The notes beneath the pieces are model-generated. The model was not told the origin of the DNA. It saw only the letters and a list, made by a program, of their open reading frames with translations, and did no database searches. Shown here one piece after another: positions 23,201-34,222 of a DNA stretch of 64,000 bases. How positions within the stretch are numbered: position 1 is the first letter of the stretch; each line of letters begins with the position of its first letter. The stretch lies in contig CM063113.1 of the NCBI GenBank assembly GCA_031841125.1, positions 39,772,197 through 39,836,196 on the forward strand. Reading direction: 5' to 3'. The translations under genes and the position numbers were made by a program. This stretch comes from Acanthococcus lagerstroemiae. Taxonomy: Eukaryota; Arthropoda; Insecta; Hemiptera; Eriococcidae.

Positions 23201-23582
23201 GAACGTTCCAGGCCACGGCCGGCCTCACGGGTAATCCTCCACTTTTGCCTCCACTGCACTGTACTAGAAAAGTTGAAATTTACCAGATCCGGTACAAATG
23301 TACCAAATCTAGCAACATGATGTGATGCTGAATGAATCAGTCAGGTACCTATGTAATTCCGCATTTCGATATCACATTTCAGATTCCGACCACGACGATT
23401 TCACAATTTCACTATATGTCACAATGGCGGGCATGAAGCATGGTTACCCAGGAATTGATGGAACCGGAGGTTGTGACGGGTTGTATTCCATGCCAGACAA
23501 CACGAAAGTCGGTTGCCCTATACAAAAAGGCAAGACGTACAGACACGAAATCTTCATGGAACTGAAACTTCCGATGCCAAAG
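17277..23582 (+). CDS. NPC2/ML-domain secreted lipid-binding protein, copy A, last exon not found
   Basis: Three exons splice in phase: 17277-17358, 22333-22434 and 23383-23582, giving 128 residues with no stop. Residues 1-19 are a signal peptide (MLPYLFGVILVFLCSSTTA). The ML-domain signatures follow: QC at 25, NC at 40, PPCPLKRGT at 43-51, GGC at 92 and GC at 106. One sequon, NMT, is at 52. In NPC2 proteins the first cysteine pairs with one in the C-terminal strand, and that strand (exon 4 in copy B) is missing here. Reading on past exon 3 meets a stop at 23631-23633 with no homology. Donors and acceptors are canonical. Exon 3 is exactly 200 nt, like copy B. NPC2 proteins bind sterols or other lipids in lysosomes or extracellular fluid; insects have many copies. 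Either the exon lies where I cannot recognise it, or the gene is broken, or it splices to a copy B exon. Confidence 0.8.
17359..21850. other. Intron 1 of NPC2 copy A
   Basis: The 4974 bp intron (17359-22332) is AT-rich. It has T-runs near 20573-20603 and no recognised gene. A GAGACGCCGAAACATCG string at 18829 is loosely like sequence seen beside some retroelements, which is too little to call. Confidence 0.45.
21851..22104. mobile_element. MITE family M1, copy b (inverted) in NPC2-A intron 1
   Basis: The ends start TGGACGCTGTTAAGCGTAAC and, inverted, TGGACGCAGTTAAGCGTAAC; the 254 bp element is flanked by TT on both sides. Its interior is the reverse complement of copy a. Confidence 0.8.
22595..22705. 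repeat. Dispersed ~110 bp repeat (GCATGC/CGCCATAC), copy 1
   Basis: CTGACGCGATACTCGAAAGG, then GGTGCGGTGTCATTGGGGCC and CATGCGTGCATCGCCATACA. Related copies are at 40686-40797 (inverted) and 62425-62520. There are no clear terminal repeats. Confidence 0.6.
22790..23320. repeat. Degenerate TACCA-rich array with an internal hAT-like MITE
   Basis: Variants of GTACCAAAA recur many times without a fixed period. The array is interrupted at about 23068-23262 by a segment starting CAGTGCTGGATTAAGGGG, the style of hAT termini, and ending GCACTG. No 8 bp target duplication could be confirmed. Confidence 0.35.
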
Positions 23583-25410
23583 GTGAGAAAACTCTTCTCT
23601 CCAATTTTAACCTCATGTCTACATCGTATGTAAGGCGAATGTGCCGAATATTGACTAGACAAGGTTCACCTCCCCTCCCCGCCTACCAAGAAAACAGAAG
23701 GAAAAACTGGAATCGAGCGAGTTGACTCAACTTTAGTACTTAGAACGCGTTTGTAGAGGAGCGATCCCTCCAGCTTCTCTACCTGGTGCAATGATTGAAA
23801 TGGTCTGGTCGAATAGCACCGTGAGCCCAAAATTAAAAATAATAATTATTATTATTGAAGAAAAAAAAAAAAAAAAAACTATAAATGTGGCTTACCTCTC
23901 AGCGATAACCTATATACATGGTGTTTCACAAATTGGTCCCCCACTTTTTTTTTTGAACACGAAGTCAGATCTTCACGGGGCCAAAATAGATATTCAAAGG
24001 ACAATATATGTGGACGTCCACGAGAAAAGGAACGTAGCTGCGTCGGTATGGAATTAAGCACAGTCCAATAAACTAGAGAGAATTACCTTTCCAACATTCC
24101 AACAAGCCCTTGTATGAAAAACTCGACGGAGAAGAAGAATTCAAACGTTTTGAGTACTCAAAAAGCTTATTTTACCGAAATAAGGTTTAAAGTTTCCCGA
24201 AGTGAAAATGCAAATTTTGGGAACAATGGAGAGCTGAAATGAAAAACGAGAATAATTGGAATGGGTCGGGCACCATCAAAAACGGGTAACCGCATTGAAA
24301 TTAATCATTTTGATATCTCAGGATCCATGTAAAAAAGTATAGAACAAAATCGACATCTATGTACCTTTTATACAAAAAGTTCAGTTTATCTATTATATTA
24401 AAAGAATTGATGAAAACTAATACGAGTTCGTCCGGCCGTTCTACCCAGCCGATTTGCTTTTTTTTTTTTTTTTTTTTTTTAATGAAAGGTATAATATGTA
24501 CATATGCCATCAAGTATTCTTAACTTTGACCTTACTCAAGTTATACTCAAACGCGATTTAATTTATGATTTTTCCAAGCTTTTCCTCCACTCAAACATCA
24601 GTACCTCAGGTTCTAATTAATGTATCAATGTTCATTTTTGTCTCAGAACACTCAGCGGATCAAGACCTTTCATTTGAGCTTGTGACCACTCAAATCGGTT
24701 GAGTCTGAGGACAGTTGTGAGTGAACATTCAACTTGACTTTTGATATTTTCAAAATTTTTCTTGACTCAAAGATGTATATCTCAGGTTCTAATTGAGGTA
24801 AAGAATTTGTTTTGCTCTAAGAACACTCAGTGGATCAAAACCTTTCATTTGAACTTGTGACCACTCAACTCGGTTGAGTCTGAGGACAGTTATGAGTGTA
24901 CATTCAACTTCATCTGTTATGATTGTACAAGGGGAAAAAATGGTACCTAGATTAAAGAAAAACAAAAAAAAAACACTTGCTTCATTCTGATTGGTTCTCA
25001 GCTTTAGCAATTATACTTCCAATAACGACTAATGCTGCGAAACAGCACTGGTCTTCTAGTTTATATGAAAGTATAAAAACATCGGGAACGAATACTAATG
25101 AATAAAATGAATACTAACACTAGACCACAGCATAAAAAATAATGGAATGAGATTGTATGATTTTAGCTATATTTTAAATGCTGAATACGATGGCGTTAAC
25201 CATTTTTCTCGAGAACCTTTCGGTTTCCATACTCAAAATTAAAATTTTATCAAATTTTTCTCGTTTTATTCCTTTTTCTCGTCTACGAATAACTACACTG
25301 ATGCTGATAATAATACTGAACGCGCATAGTTGTTTGATCAGTGGAATCATCTTGATGATACTAAAATTCGCATTTAAGATAAAAAATAAGAAAGAAATGA
25401 ACTATAATCT
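23583..25410. other. Region 3' of NPC2 copy A exon 3
   Basis: It contains an A-rich (ATT)/A tract at 23838-23878 and a repeat end at about 23915-24060. That repeat holds CACAAATTGGTCCCCCAC, matching inverted sequence at 29255-29290. Around 24657-24900 there is a 180 bp near-duplicate pair with AACACTCAG(T/C)GGATCAA at 24656 and 24821. No NPC2 exon 4 is recognisable. Confidence 0.4.
24602..24910. repeat. Direct repeat pair, period about 165 bp
   Basis: CCTCAGGTTCTAATTAA..AACACTCAGCGGATCAAGAC..CAAATCGGTTGAGTCTGAGG at 24605-24715 recurs as CTCAGGTTCTAATTGAGG..AACACTCAGTGGATCAAAAC..CAACTCGGTTGAGTCTGAGG at 24781-24890. It is a local tandem duplication with no coding content. Confidence 0.6.
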
Positions 25411-25640
25411 AAGCTGGGCCTGTGAATGTGGAGTGTGTATAACATACTCCACGTTCACAGGCGCAGCAAAGATATATTCCTGCACCCGTGTACAGTATTT
25501 TGCCGACTTGCGCCTTTGAAGTGAATACTCCACTTTCGCAGGCACAGCAAAGATATTCCTGCACCCGTGTACAGTATTTTGCCGATTGGCGCTCTCGAAG
25601 TGAAATGGCAAAAGTGAGTTTTGATTCTAGGCTACTCAAT
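25411..25640. repeat. Foldback element, rearranged copy
   Basis: A hairpin centre (GAATGTGGAGTGTGTATAAC and ATACTCCACGTTCACAGG) is followed by two tandem copies of the right arm starting at 25446 and 25526 (period 80). Each contains CACAGGCGCAGCAAAG or a variant, then CCTGCACCCGTGTACAGTAT. It ends GAAATGGCAAAAGTGAGTTT. The intact family member is at 47970-48207. Confidence 0.65.
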
Positions 25641-26398
25641 TAACATCGGCATTAAATTCCTCGTTGAAAATATTCATAGAATCATATATTCTCATGTCAT
25701 TGTTTTTTTACTAAATCTCAAACTGTTGAGTAGTGTAATGAACAAACTGAACGAAACGAAACTCAGAACTTGCGCATTCTTTGAGGGACTGCCTATAAAT
25801 TGTAAATGGATTGCTGACTCTGAAATTTCAGCGCCATACAATGTTATGACATCTTTTATACCATATTAGGCTTGTGATTCTAAGATTTTAGCGCCAAAAA
25901 ATTGTTCCAAGTATCCAAGTTCTCATATTTATATAATGAATATTATAATTTCAAAATTCTGATCAACTTTTTTGTTTTCCATCATTTAAAGAGAGTACAA
26001 ACAACAAAGTAGCCTAATTTTTCAACTCCCTTCAGAAAAAATTCAACTCTGTCTTTAGCACAATTTGAAAGAACATCTAGCTCTCTTTGGCATTTTTTTT
26101 GAAAAAAATATAGCGTCAACAAAATTTGTGATCTAGTAACACTGGACTCGACATCTATGTCCCTTTTTCTCGAGACACTTTTTTCGATCTCACGCGAGAA
26201 CGAAGCTACATAAGCGTTGTGACAAAAACCACAAGGAAGTACACAAGTTTTCTTATTAGAATCAGTCATAATCTCAAAATCGATTTTTTCACTCATTTTT
26301 ACAAAATTGCTGCTGCGCTAATCGCCAAAACTGCGCCTTTTGTCGTGGATGTATTTCTTTTAGGGTAAATTCAGTTCCAAAATGGGACAAAATTAAAT
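25641..26398. other. AT-rich spacer, nothing recognised
   Basis: No convincing gene; the 104 aa minus-strand frame at 25982-26296 has no recognisable family. Confidence 0.35.
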
Positions 26399-27000
26399 TG
26401 GCTCAAAAAATTGAACAAATTGTCAAAATTGGATTTTTGTGGGGGAGGAAGGGGTGCTGATTTTGAATGTCTCACCAGACTTATGACCCTGATTTGGACC
26501 GCAAATTCAACATTTTTTCTGTCCAAATGAGAAAATTGACTAAGATTGAAAAATTGAACATGTATCGAAATCTGATTTCTCGGATCGCTGATTTCAGATA
26601 TCGTATCAGACCTTTGATCTACTCGTAGTCTCGATCTGGCTTTAAAAGATCGGGCCATGAATATGGAGTTAGTGGTTTTTCGGGTTGCTTATCTCGATAA
26701 ATTTATTAGACTTTTAATTTGGATCCGATATAGGCCTCTATGTCAAAATCGGTTAGGTACTCGTACTCTTTTCAAAAGTGGCTGAAATCAGCTTTTAAGA
26801 AATTGAGCAAAGCATCGAAACGGAGATTTTGTGGAACATCTTTTTGTTTTAAAATAACGTAATCAGATGTTTCATTGGGAATGAATTTCGGCACAATATC
26901 TAAATAATATAGTCGGAAAGAGAGTGACATATACGACTCCGATTTGAAAAATTGAATGAAGCATCGAAATAAGATTTTTTTTGACTTTTGATATCAGAGG
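26399..27000. repeat. Degenerate tandem array, ~148 bp spacing
   Basis: The anchor AAATTGAaC.AA...TCGAAAT..GATTT occurs at about 26401, 26549, 26797 and 26945. Spacings are 148, 248 and 148 bp. The copies are strongly diverged. Confidence 0.4.
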
Positions 27001-28790
27001 TCCTGGTAACTTGGACTCCGTGAATCCATGCTTCAGAAAAAAATTCCTACTCTTAAATTTTAGTATAATCAAGTTGACTGCAAAAATATGGCTATGTAAA
27101 AATGTAATAAGATACTCAAAGCTAGCCTATTACGGAAACGCCTGGACAGTTTTTTCAATGTTTCAATCAGTTTTATTTTTCTTTACTTTTCATTCAAAGC
27201 AGTATATATTTGAGGATTTTTGATTTCACTCCTTAGGCATTTCCCCTTCCACAACCCTTACACATGTGTGCATGAGTAATTGAGAAATCTCATAAATTCA
27301 ATACGGATTTAATTTTATTCATCCGAAGTAGCTAAATTTCACTTCATTTAAAGTGATCTTCCAATCCGCTGAATATAGCGAATAGGATTGACGGGAAGGA
27401 AGAGGAATAACGGGTTCTCCCTGGCTCCAAACTTTTTTGTGGACCGAATATTCAATATTTCTTCGGCTAAATTTTTTTTATGTTTTCGTTTTTTTGATGG
27501 AGGGGGAGGGGGTGTTTGAGTGCAAAATTCGTAAAATTGTGGTTTCCTAGGCAGCTCGGAGAAAAATGCATATTCTTCACTTTTTTCCTTTAATTTTTCC
27601 CTGGGCCCGGATCTTCTCTCGTCGGTTTTCACACAGTGAAAAACAGAGGATCTTCGATTCTTTTCTTCAGTAACAGTCACCACTTACGATTCAATGCAAA
27701 AAATACTTATTTTAAAATGAAACATTGTTAAAATGAAAAGTTTTATTACGAACTTTGGATCCCGGAAACCAAAATTAGGGCTGGATTCAGAATTTGATGC
27801 AATAATCAAAAGCGATAGCCAAGGAAACACTTTTTAATCGTTTCTCCGCTGTTTCAGGTCAAGTGAACTTCATTTTTTCTGAAAATCGTTCTCTGACACA
27901 CTGTGTAGTACAGAGGCAAGAAACTTCAATTTTACCCAACGAATTTATGCTTGTAATCCCATCCTTCTCAAGTTTCCTGCTCATGTCAATGAAGATAATT
28001 TTCAAAAAAATGGGAGATAGTGGCTTAGCGCAAGTATTCTGATACAAAATGTAATAAAGTATTTCAAACGTTACTAAAAATTAAAAAAAAAACCTTACGG
28101 TATTTTATTAGATATTTTAATTAAATATATTCCTCCATCCCCTATTAGAGATGCAGTTTGAATTATACAGGTCCATATTTGCACTAGATCGAAAATATGA
28201 TGCAGCACCTAAAACCCCACAATAAAGTCAGAGAGAAAAATTGAAACCATTCCGCCATAAGAGCCCATAAAACAGTAAATCTCATAAGTCTGTTTTCCGT
28301 GACAGGGAAATGGTTCATCTCGAATCGAATGATGTAAATGTGTGGGTACTGTCACTTCCCTTCGATAAAGCACAGAAAAAAACATTTTTATCGACATATG
28401 GCGGGGTTTTCTGTGCCGCAGCATGAATAGAGTTTGGCATTCAGAATCAGCTACCCAGAAAACTCAGTGTAACTGCAATGGAGGTATTCGAAACCCATAC
28501 GTTAATATTTTTTTAACCCAACTCAATTTTGGACATTCACTGACGTGGGTAAATATTGAATTTGAAACCCAAATCAGGGCCAGATGGGAAATAGTGTACG
28601 ATATTTGGAATCAAAAATGGGCCATTCCAAAGAAAAACCTTATTTTGATACTTCGTTCACTTTTTCAAGCTAGAGTCAGTTCCGACCATTTCTAAGGTAA
28701 AGTATTAAATTTGAGGCTCAAATCCGCGACTAATGAAATTATTTGAATAAATTATTCCAAATAATGTCCAAAAAAAAAAAGAGTCCGACC
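27001..28790. other. Intergenic DNA, nothing recognised
   Basis: Unremarkable AT-rich sequence; open frames are short and family-free. Confidence 0.35.
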
Positions 28791-29089
28791 GTTATACAGA
28801 AGGATATCGTTGCATGGATGTGTCGTCTAGGCGACTGCGTCGATGCGCGTACTCGCATTCCGATGCCTTTTCTAGTCGTACATTCTCGGTTTCGCTCGGC
28901 ATTCTCCGTGTCAGCCTGTTGAAAGGTGATGGAACGAATGACTGCCTAAAGAGGAATATGCAACTACATCAGGATGGTAACGTTTCTTTGCGGAACGTTT
29001 TCAGATTATATATTCCAAATAGTTTGCTCAATTTTTCAAGTCAAGTTGATGATCAGAAATCCAAGGAACCTCTGTTTCAATATTTTTTT

Positions 29090-29290
29090 CGGTACCTTTC
29101 CATTGAAGATTCCAAAGCTAGTGGTAGGTTCAAGCCCCCCTGCTGGGAGAGGAAACTTTTATTTACCCGAAAAGAAACTCGACGTGGTCCTTTGAAGATC
29201 TACTTCTGTCCCGTAAAGATCCGACTTAATGTTAAAAAAAAAAGAAAAAAAAGTGGAGGGACCAATTTGTAAACCACCCAGTATATCAAC
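29090..29290. repeat. Dispersed repeat end ending near GGACCAATTTGTAAACC
   Basis: An A-rich stretch is followed by AGTGGAGGGACCAATTTGT and then AAACCACCCAGTATAT. The inverted counterpart is at 23915-24060 (TATACATGGTGTTTCACAAA and TTGGTCCCCCAC). Both also share AAGATCTACTTC/GAAGTCAGATCTTC-like sequence. The frame across 28814-29272 overlaps this repeat and is not called as a gene. Confidence 0.5.
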
Positions 29291-29437
29291 CCTATGACTC
29301 AAAGGTAACAATACTCATACTTCGTAAAACGAACTATTAAAATTATTTACTTTCCTGACCTGAAAGAAATAATTGACGGCACTGTATCACATACAAAACA
29401 ACATGCACATGTGGCATGTCTACACAAATAAGGACAA

Positions 29438-29732
29438 CCCCGATGCGCAATCATTTACCCTCTAGTTACCCGCGGAAAAGTTACCCATTTTCAACCCTCG
29501 GTTACCCTTAGATTACCCAGAAACCCATCAGTTACCCTTGGTTTACCTTTAGTTACCCGGGTAACTGGCGGGATTTTGCGCATTCCGATACGCAATCAGT
29601 TATCCTCTAGTTACCCGCGGAAAAGTTGCCCACTTGCGACCCGCGGTTACCCTCAGATTACTCAGAAACTCGTCAGTTACCCTTGATTCCCCTCTAGTTA
29701 CCCGGGTAACTGGCGGGATTTTGCGCATCGGG
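29438..29732. repeat. Two 145 bp units rich in GTTACCC, bounded by inverted ends
   Basis: Units start at 29441 (CGATGCGCAA) and 29586 (CGATACGCAA). Each contains AGTTACCCGCGGAAAAGTT and ends with the 14 bp palindrome GTTACCCGGGTAAC plus TGGCGGGATTTTGCGCAT. The outer ends CCCGATGCGCAA and TTGCGCATCGGG are perfect inverted repeats. Confidence 0.75.
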
Positions 29733-31385
29733 AAATAGGTGACCTGGTGGAAGTTTCAGCAACTTAACGTCTAGCGTCTAGATCCGGAGACTGGCGACAT
29801 TTAGTACGTCCAATTTTCCATGGCGGGAGTGGACGAGTGAGATCAAAATGAATAAATGTTTACTGGATTTGGACATTTCAAGAGAAAGGCTAGACATAAA
29901 AAGGAGCAATATTGCTTCATTCTTATGAAACGTCAATGCAAAAGAAGTAATATTGGAAATATCACACGGAGTCCTCTAAGTCAAAATATCTGCGATATGA
30001 TACGAATACTGATATCTGCTTAAGGCACTCTAGCCGCAATATATTGACCGATAATGTAAGCGTAAAATTTGATTTTGACGACTAAAAAACGTTTCTTCGA
30101 CATCCTGTTCATAGGTAACGGTACCTTGTCACGCAGCCCTCAAAGACAAAACGACAAAACAGGAATTTGTATGCTACGAATTGATGTTAACGTCAAAAAC
30201 ATAAATGTCACCATTTTCGTTGGCGAGTCATTCGTGTAACTGGACCTCCAGAGCCTTTACACAATGTTCTTCGGCTGTCTCGACGCTTGATGTTGCAGTT
30301 TGGTGATAGCTACCATACCATAAAATCGCATACTTTTGTATATATATTTCTTTTATGCCTTTGCAGTATAACTAATTTAACTATAGGTTTTAAGACTCGT
30401 ACCATTTACATTTGTACGTTCGTTTAAATATTTATTTGTTCATTTCTTGTGAGATCCTATCATTTGTTTTAAGTACCCAGGTAGGTAAATATAATTTATT
30501 GCCCGCTTGGGAAGCCTGTTACGTTTTTTTTTTTTTTTTTAAATCGTTTTTTGTAAGATAATGAATATACCTCATTCAATAGTGTCTGGGTAAGTTGGTA
30601 TTACTTTTATCTAGTTATTCGATGTCGGAAAGCCAACGAGAAATTACATCGAAAAAAAATTGCAAGGTTTACATAACGAGCAAGTTGTGTCAAAGAAAGT
30701 TCAAAATAATGACGCGAGTAAGTTCGTAGGTATTGAGATAAAATTCAAATCTCTCGTTACGGGTGGGTGTGCAACTATAGTCATCATTATTTATTTAATG
30801 AACGAGAGGAGATACAAACACCGAAGCTGCAGGCTGTGGTTTTTAGTTTCAAAAGTGGTCGGCATACGAGTGTGTGAGCACCAACGCGCACAGTGGTTTC
30901 TCCGAAAATCTAGCTGGCCAAACATCTGAAACTTGGCATTCGGGGGTTTTCAAAAGCGCTGAATTCATTTTCATGAAATTTTCATTCGAAAACCCGCTAT
31001 TGAGGAGCAAAACTGAAAATTCGGGAAACTACCGCGTAACGTATCAAAATATATATTTTCAAATCTCCTGAATGCGTTTTTGAGATTATTTCGATATACC
31101 CAAGAGAGGCTCAAAGGGGGAGGGGAAAACTGAAAATTCAACGTGTAAAACAGTAGTCTTAAACACTTATATAGTGTTTTCTCACGAAGTTGCAAAAAGT
31201 TGCAAAAAGGGGTAATCCTCAGAAAAAGTCCGCATTCGATGTTTGAAAAGTTGAAAAACAAAATGTCATTTTATTCGAGTTTTTGTATGGGGATTATCAG
31301 TGCATGTATCCTACATGTTATTTTTCACCTTTTTCGGAGTTCATTTACACCGGGGGCGAGGCCACCACAGCGTTTCCAAAATTTG
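29733..31385. other. Intergenic DNA, nothing recognised
   Basis: Includes a T17 run near 30524-30540 and otherwise unassigned sequence. Confidence 0.35.
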
Positions 31386-31520
31386 ATGCCCACGGCTTAG
31401 GAATTTCTTAGGTCATGGTCGACAATGAAGAACCACGGCCTAGGAATTTCTTGGGTCGTGGTCAACAATAAATGGGTCATGGACTAGGAATTTCTTGGGT
31501 TGTAGTGAACATGTTTCAAG
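31386..31520. repeat. Short tandem array, about 45 bp period
   Basis: GGCTTAGGAATTTCTTAGG, GGCCTAGGAATTTCTTGGG and GACTAGGAATTTCTTGGG begin near 31395, 31438 and 31484, each followed by GTCRTGGTC-like sequence. Related GGTCGTGGTC motifs recur at 32230 and inverted at 32970. Confidence 0.6.
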
Positions 31521-31760
31521 TCATGCTACATATTCAGAGGTTTTCACTCATGCTGCAAAGGAAGCTGGACGCAATTAAAAATGGGTAAGGTATCTTGTCA
31601 AGTTTGGTTGATATTATGGATGGGGAACAAGCCTTGATTAATAATTGAATTATGTATATTGATTGCAGGAAAAGTATATGCAATTTGAATTTTCCAAATC
31701 CAATGTGGCTGCAACTAGGTCCAAATGGTTTAGTGCTTTAGAAGTCATCCCTAGAAAACG

Positions 31761-32063
31761 TCAAATTTCCATGGAGGTCAACGCTGTTATATGCATAGGT
31801 AATACACCAGTTTCAGCACGTTGAGATTCTTGAATTTCATCATGAACTAGAGCTTTCAGCTTTTCTTTCTGTATCTCCTTCGCGATTCTCCAATTTTTTC
31901 TTCGCGCTTTGATTATTTTTGCCGATTCTTTCTTGTCCTTATCTTTTATTTTCTTAAGAGTCTGCCACTTTCTTCGTTTCCAATTCTCTTCGGCACGACC
32001 AACTGGATACTTTGAATTCGGTGTCGTCTCTTTTTCTCTGCTTCGCTCTTGCGTCACAACCAT
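31761..32063 (-). CDS. Unrecognised Lys/Arg-rich reading frame (100 aa), possible first exon
   Basis: The minus-strand frame starts MVVTQERSREKETTPNSKYP and is dominated by charged, probably helical sequence (KKIKDKDKKESAKIIKARRK, KEIQKEKLKA). A potential splice donor GTGTAT lies near 31812, so residues after about 84 may be intron. Codon use looks more protein-like than in nearby frames. It sits between GGTCGTGGTC-type repeats (31386-31520 and about 32970), so it may belong to an unnamed mobile element. I recognise no family and assign no function. Confidence 0.3.
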   Translation of the reverse strand: MVVTQERSREKETTPNSKYPVGRAEENWKRRKWQTLKKIKDKDKKESAKIIKARRKNWRIAKEIQKEKLKALVHDEIQESQRAETGVLPMHITALTSMEI

Positions 32064-33992
32064 TTATCGTTTGACACTGCCATGATTCACCATTCACACC
32101 TTAAATTCTTTGAGTTAATACCTACATCACAGACGATACAGATTTCCTAATTAATACACCGGTACCCGCGATTATCACTCGCTGATTGATAACACGGAAA
32201 TATTCAGGATATCCCAGGCGCACTTCTCAGGTCGTGGTCAAGATCATTAGAAAGGAAAGAGTAGCTCTGACTGCGATAAAACCGTGACTAGGTTCGCTAG
32301 TGTCGACTCCTGAAAAGGTGATCAAGGTCGATGTTCCCATAGGAATACGTGTAAAATAGGTATATACTTTAATTCTTTCGTAATTGCTGAAAACGGGTTT
32401 TCTTGAGTCATATAACATGTCAAATTGAAGCTTAAAGTCTCTAGTTTATGATGAAAAGTAATTTAATGCACTTTATTCGCTCTAGTCTGATGAATAAGTT
32501 GATTTTCAAATTACTGTTTTTCTTATGGAAGTTCGCCATTGGTACAAAACGCGCTTGTGAACAACTAATACATGGAAAATGGAACCGTTTCAAGTTCATA
32601 AATGAAAACTAGAGACCTCAATCTCTAAATTCATCTATTATATACCGCAAGTAAATATTTTATTGACTACAAAAAGCGAATTCAAGTTACATGCATTCTT
32701 ATGGTGATAACGTCCACGATCACCTTTTCAGCGCAGTGCTACCAACTTCGGAAACTCTCGGTTACGCCGCCTATGCTACCCACAACGCATGACGTCACTG
32801 CCACAAAACAAAACGCATTTAAGTAAACGCGCTCTAACGACACGATTATGATCTGGAGACAAAGGACTCTCTATCTTGGATGGCCAATATTTGTTTCCAG
32901 ATCATTGTCATTTCGCTCAGCACACAATAATCTTTTGATTTGCCACGACCCCGGAAAATAGATTGCAGACCACGACCTAGGACAAAAATCTTGATAATTT
33001 ATATTTTTATGGTTTAAAAAAAGATTACTCGGGAAGTTTAATGTTTTGTTTTATTTAATACATTACTAATTGAGTACTTTTCTTTTCATTTATTCCAGGT
33101 GGAAATGTGTCACGCAGGCCAAGAACTGATAAGCCATGACCCAGGAAGTAAAACATTGTAAGAACGCTAATCTCACAGGATAATGCTACGAAAATGACAA
33201 TACACTGAACTTATATCTCCTGTATACATGATATTGATAATATTGATATCACTTGCTTTTGATACTAATATTATCGATTTTGGCGAATGGAAGGGGTTTG
33301 ATCCCCCACCCTGTCGGTACAGCCCTGCAGGTTATTAGAAAGAATGTAGAAATTTCAATGTATATCTTGCCTCTCGAAATTATTTTGTAAATTTTAAGAT
33401 GCATTATGATCAACGTGCACTTACACACCAATACATTCTTGCTGTTTTGAGATTCGCAGGCTGGTTCGCCGATGATGAAATGATAACCAGGACCATGGAG
33501 TTTAAAATTTGTAAGTACATGGATTGTTCCATAGAAATGAATTCAAACGTTACGTTTCTTGATTTTAATTTACAATTCCACCAGTGCACGGTGTTCATGT
33601 CATAGAAACGAAAAGCCATTCACGACAGTTTTCGTATTGAAATATATCAGTGTTCCCAAGACATCGACTAAGAGTTGATCAGGGCGATGGAAGAATAGTC
33701 ATCTTACCGATATTCTGACCCTGAGAGCTGAGACAGTCTCATAGAGTACTTTTGTGTCACCAGTTGCATACTCAACTCGTACTCAAATGTCTACTAATGA
33801 ATTATTGTACCTATAAGTACTTATAGTGACTAAAAACATAATCATGTCTTCTCCAGGAGAAATATCAATAAGAAACCGTGTGTTACAGCCAGGGCGATGG
33901 AATATTTGGGGATTTGAGTGCTCTTTTTGGGGGGAAGGGAGCGTGGTACGTGCTTTCGAACTACTAGCTCTGTTAGAGAACACCATCTTATA
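32064..33992. other. Intergenic DNA with GTCGTGGTC-type motifs
   Basis: GGTCGTGGTC at 32230 and its inverse near 32970 are the only repeats noticed. A short AGGGCGATGGAA repeat occurs at 33683 and 33892. Confidence 0.35.
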
Positions 33993-34222
33993 CAGGGACG
34001 TACCGAAGAGTTTTTCCTGAGGGGGAGGGGGGAATTGCGAAAGTCCCAATTAACTCAACTCAAAATTCCCAAGTATCAAAGCAAAAAAAAAAACCTTTTG
34101 ACTTATTGGATTTTCTCAACTCCCCCTGGATGAAATGGTAAATTTTCCCAGCTGCTGAGTAAAGAATTTCTACCCGGGGGGGGGGGGTAAGTTGCCCCCT
34201 GTCCCCTGTTGGTACGTCCCTG
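33993..34222. mobile_element. MITE of the CAGGGACGTACC family, best-preserved copy
   Basis: The 230 bp element has ends CAGGGACGTACCGAAGAG and, inverted, CAGGGACGTACCAACAGG. The flanks ATCTTATA and GTCTCATA match at 6 of 8 positions, which suggests a decayed 8 bp target duplication as made by hAT transposases. No coding capacity. Confidence 0.7.

Noticed and set aside
25982..26296. 104-codon minus-strand frame beginning MSEKIDFEIM
   Set aside because: No recognisable domain, and no promoter or splice context.
27849..27900. TTTCAG|GTCAAG as NPC2 copy A exon 4
   Set aside because: The frame required by exon 3 meets TGA after two codons and lacks the W, C and PV-K strand.
28814..29272. 152-codon plus-strand frame
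   Set aside because: Its C-terminal third is the dispersed repeat ending GGACCAATTTGT; Lys run from an A-tract; no family.
33090..33150. TTCCAG|GTGGAAATGTGT as NPC2 copy A exon 4
   Set aside because: The translation has none of the conserved terminal-strand residues.
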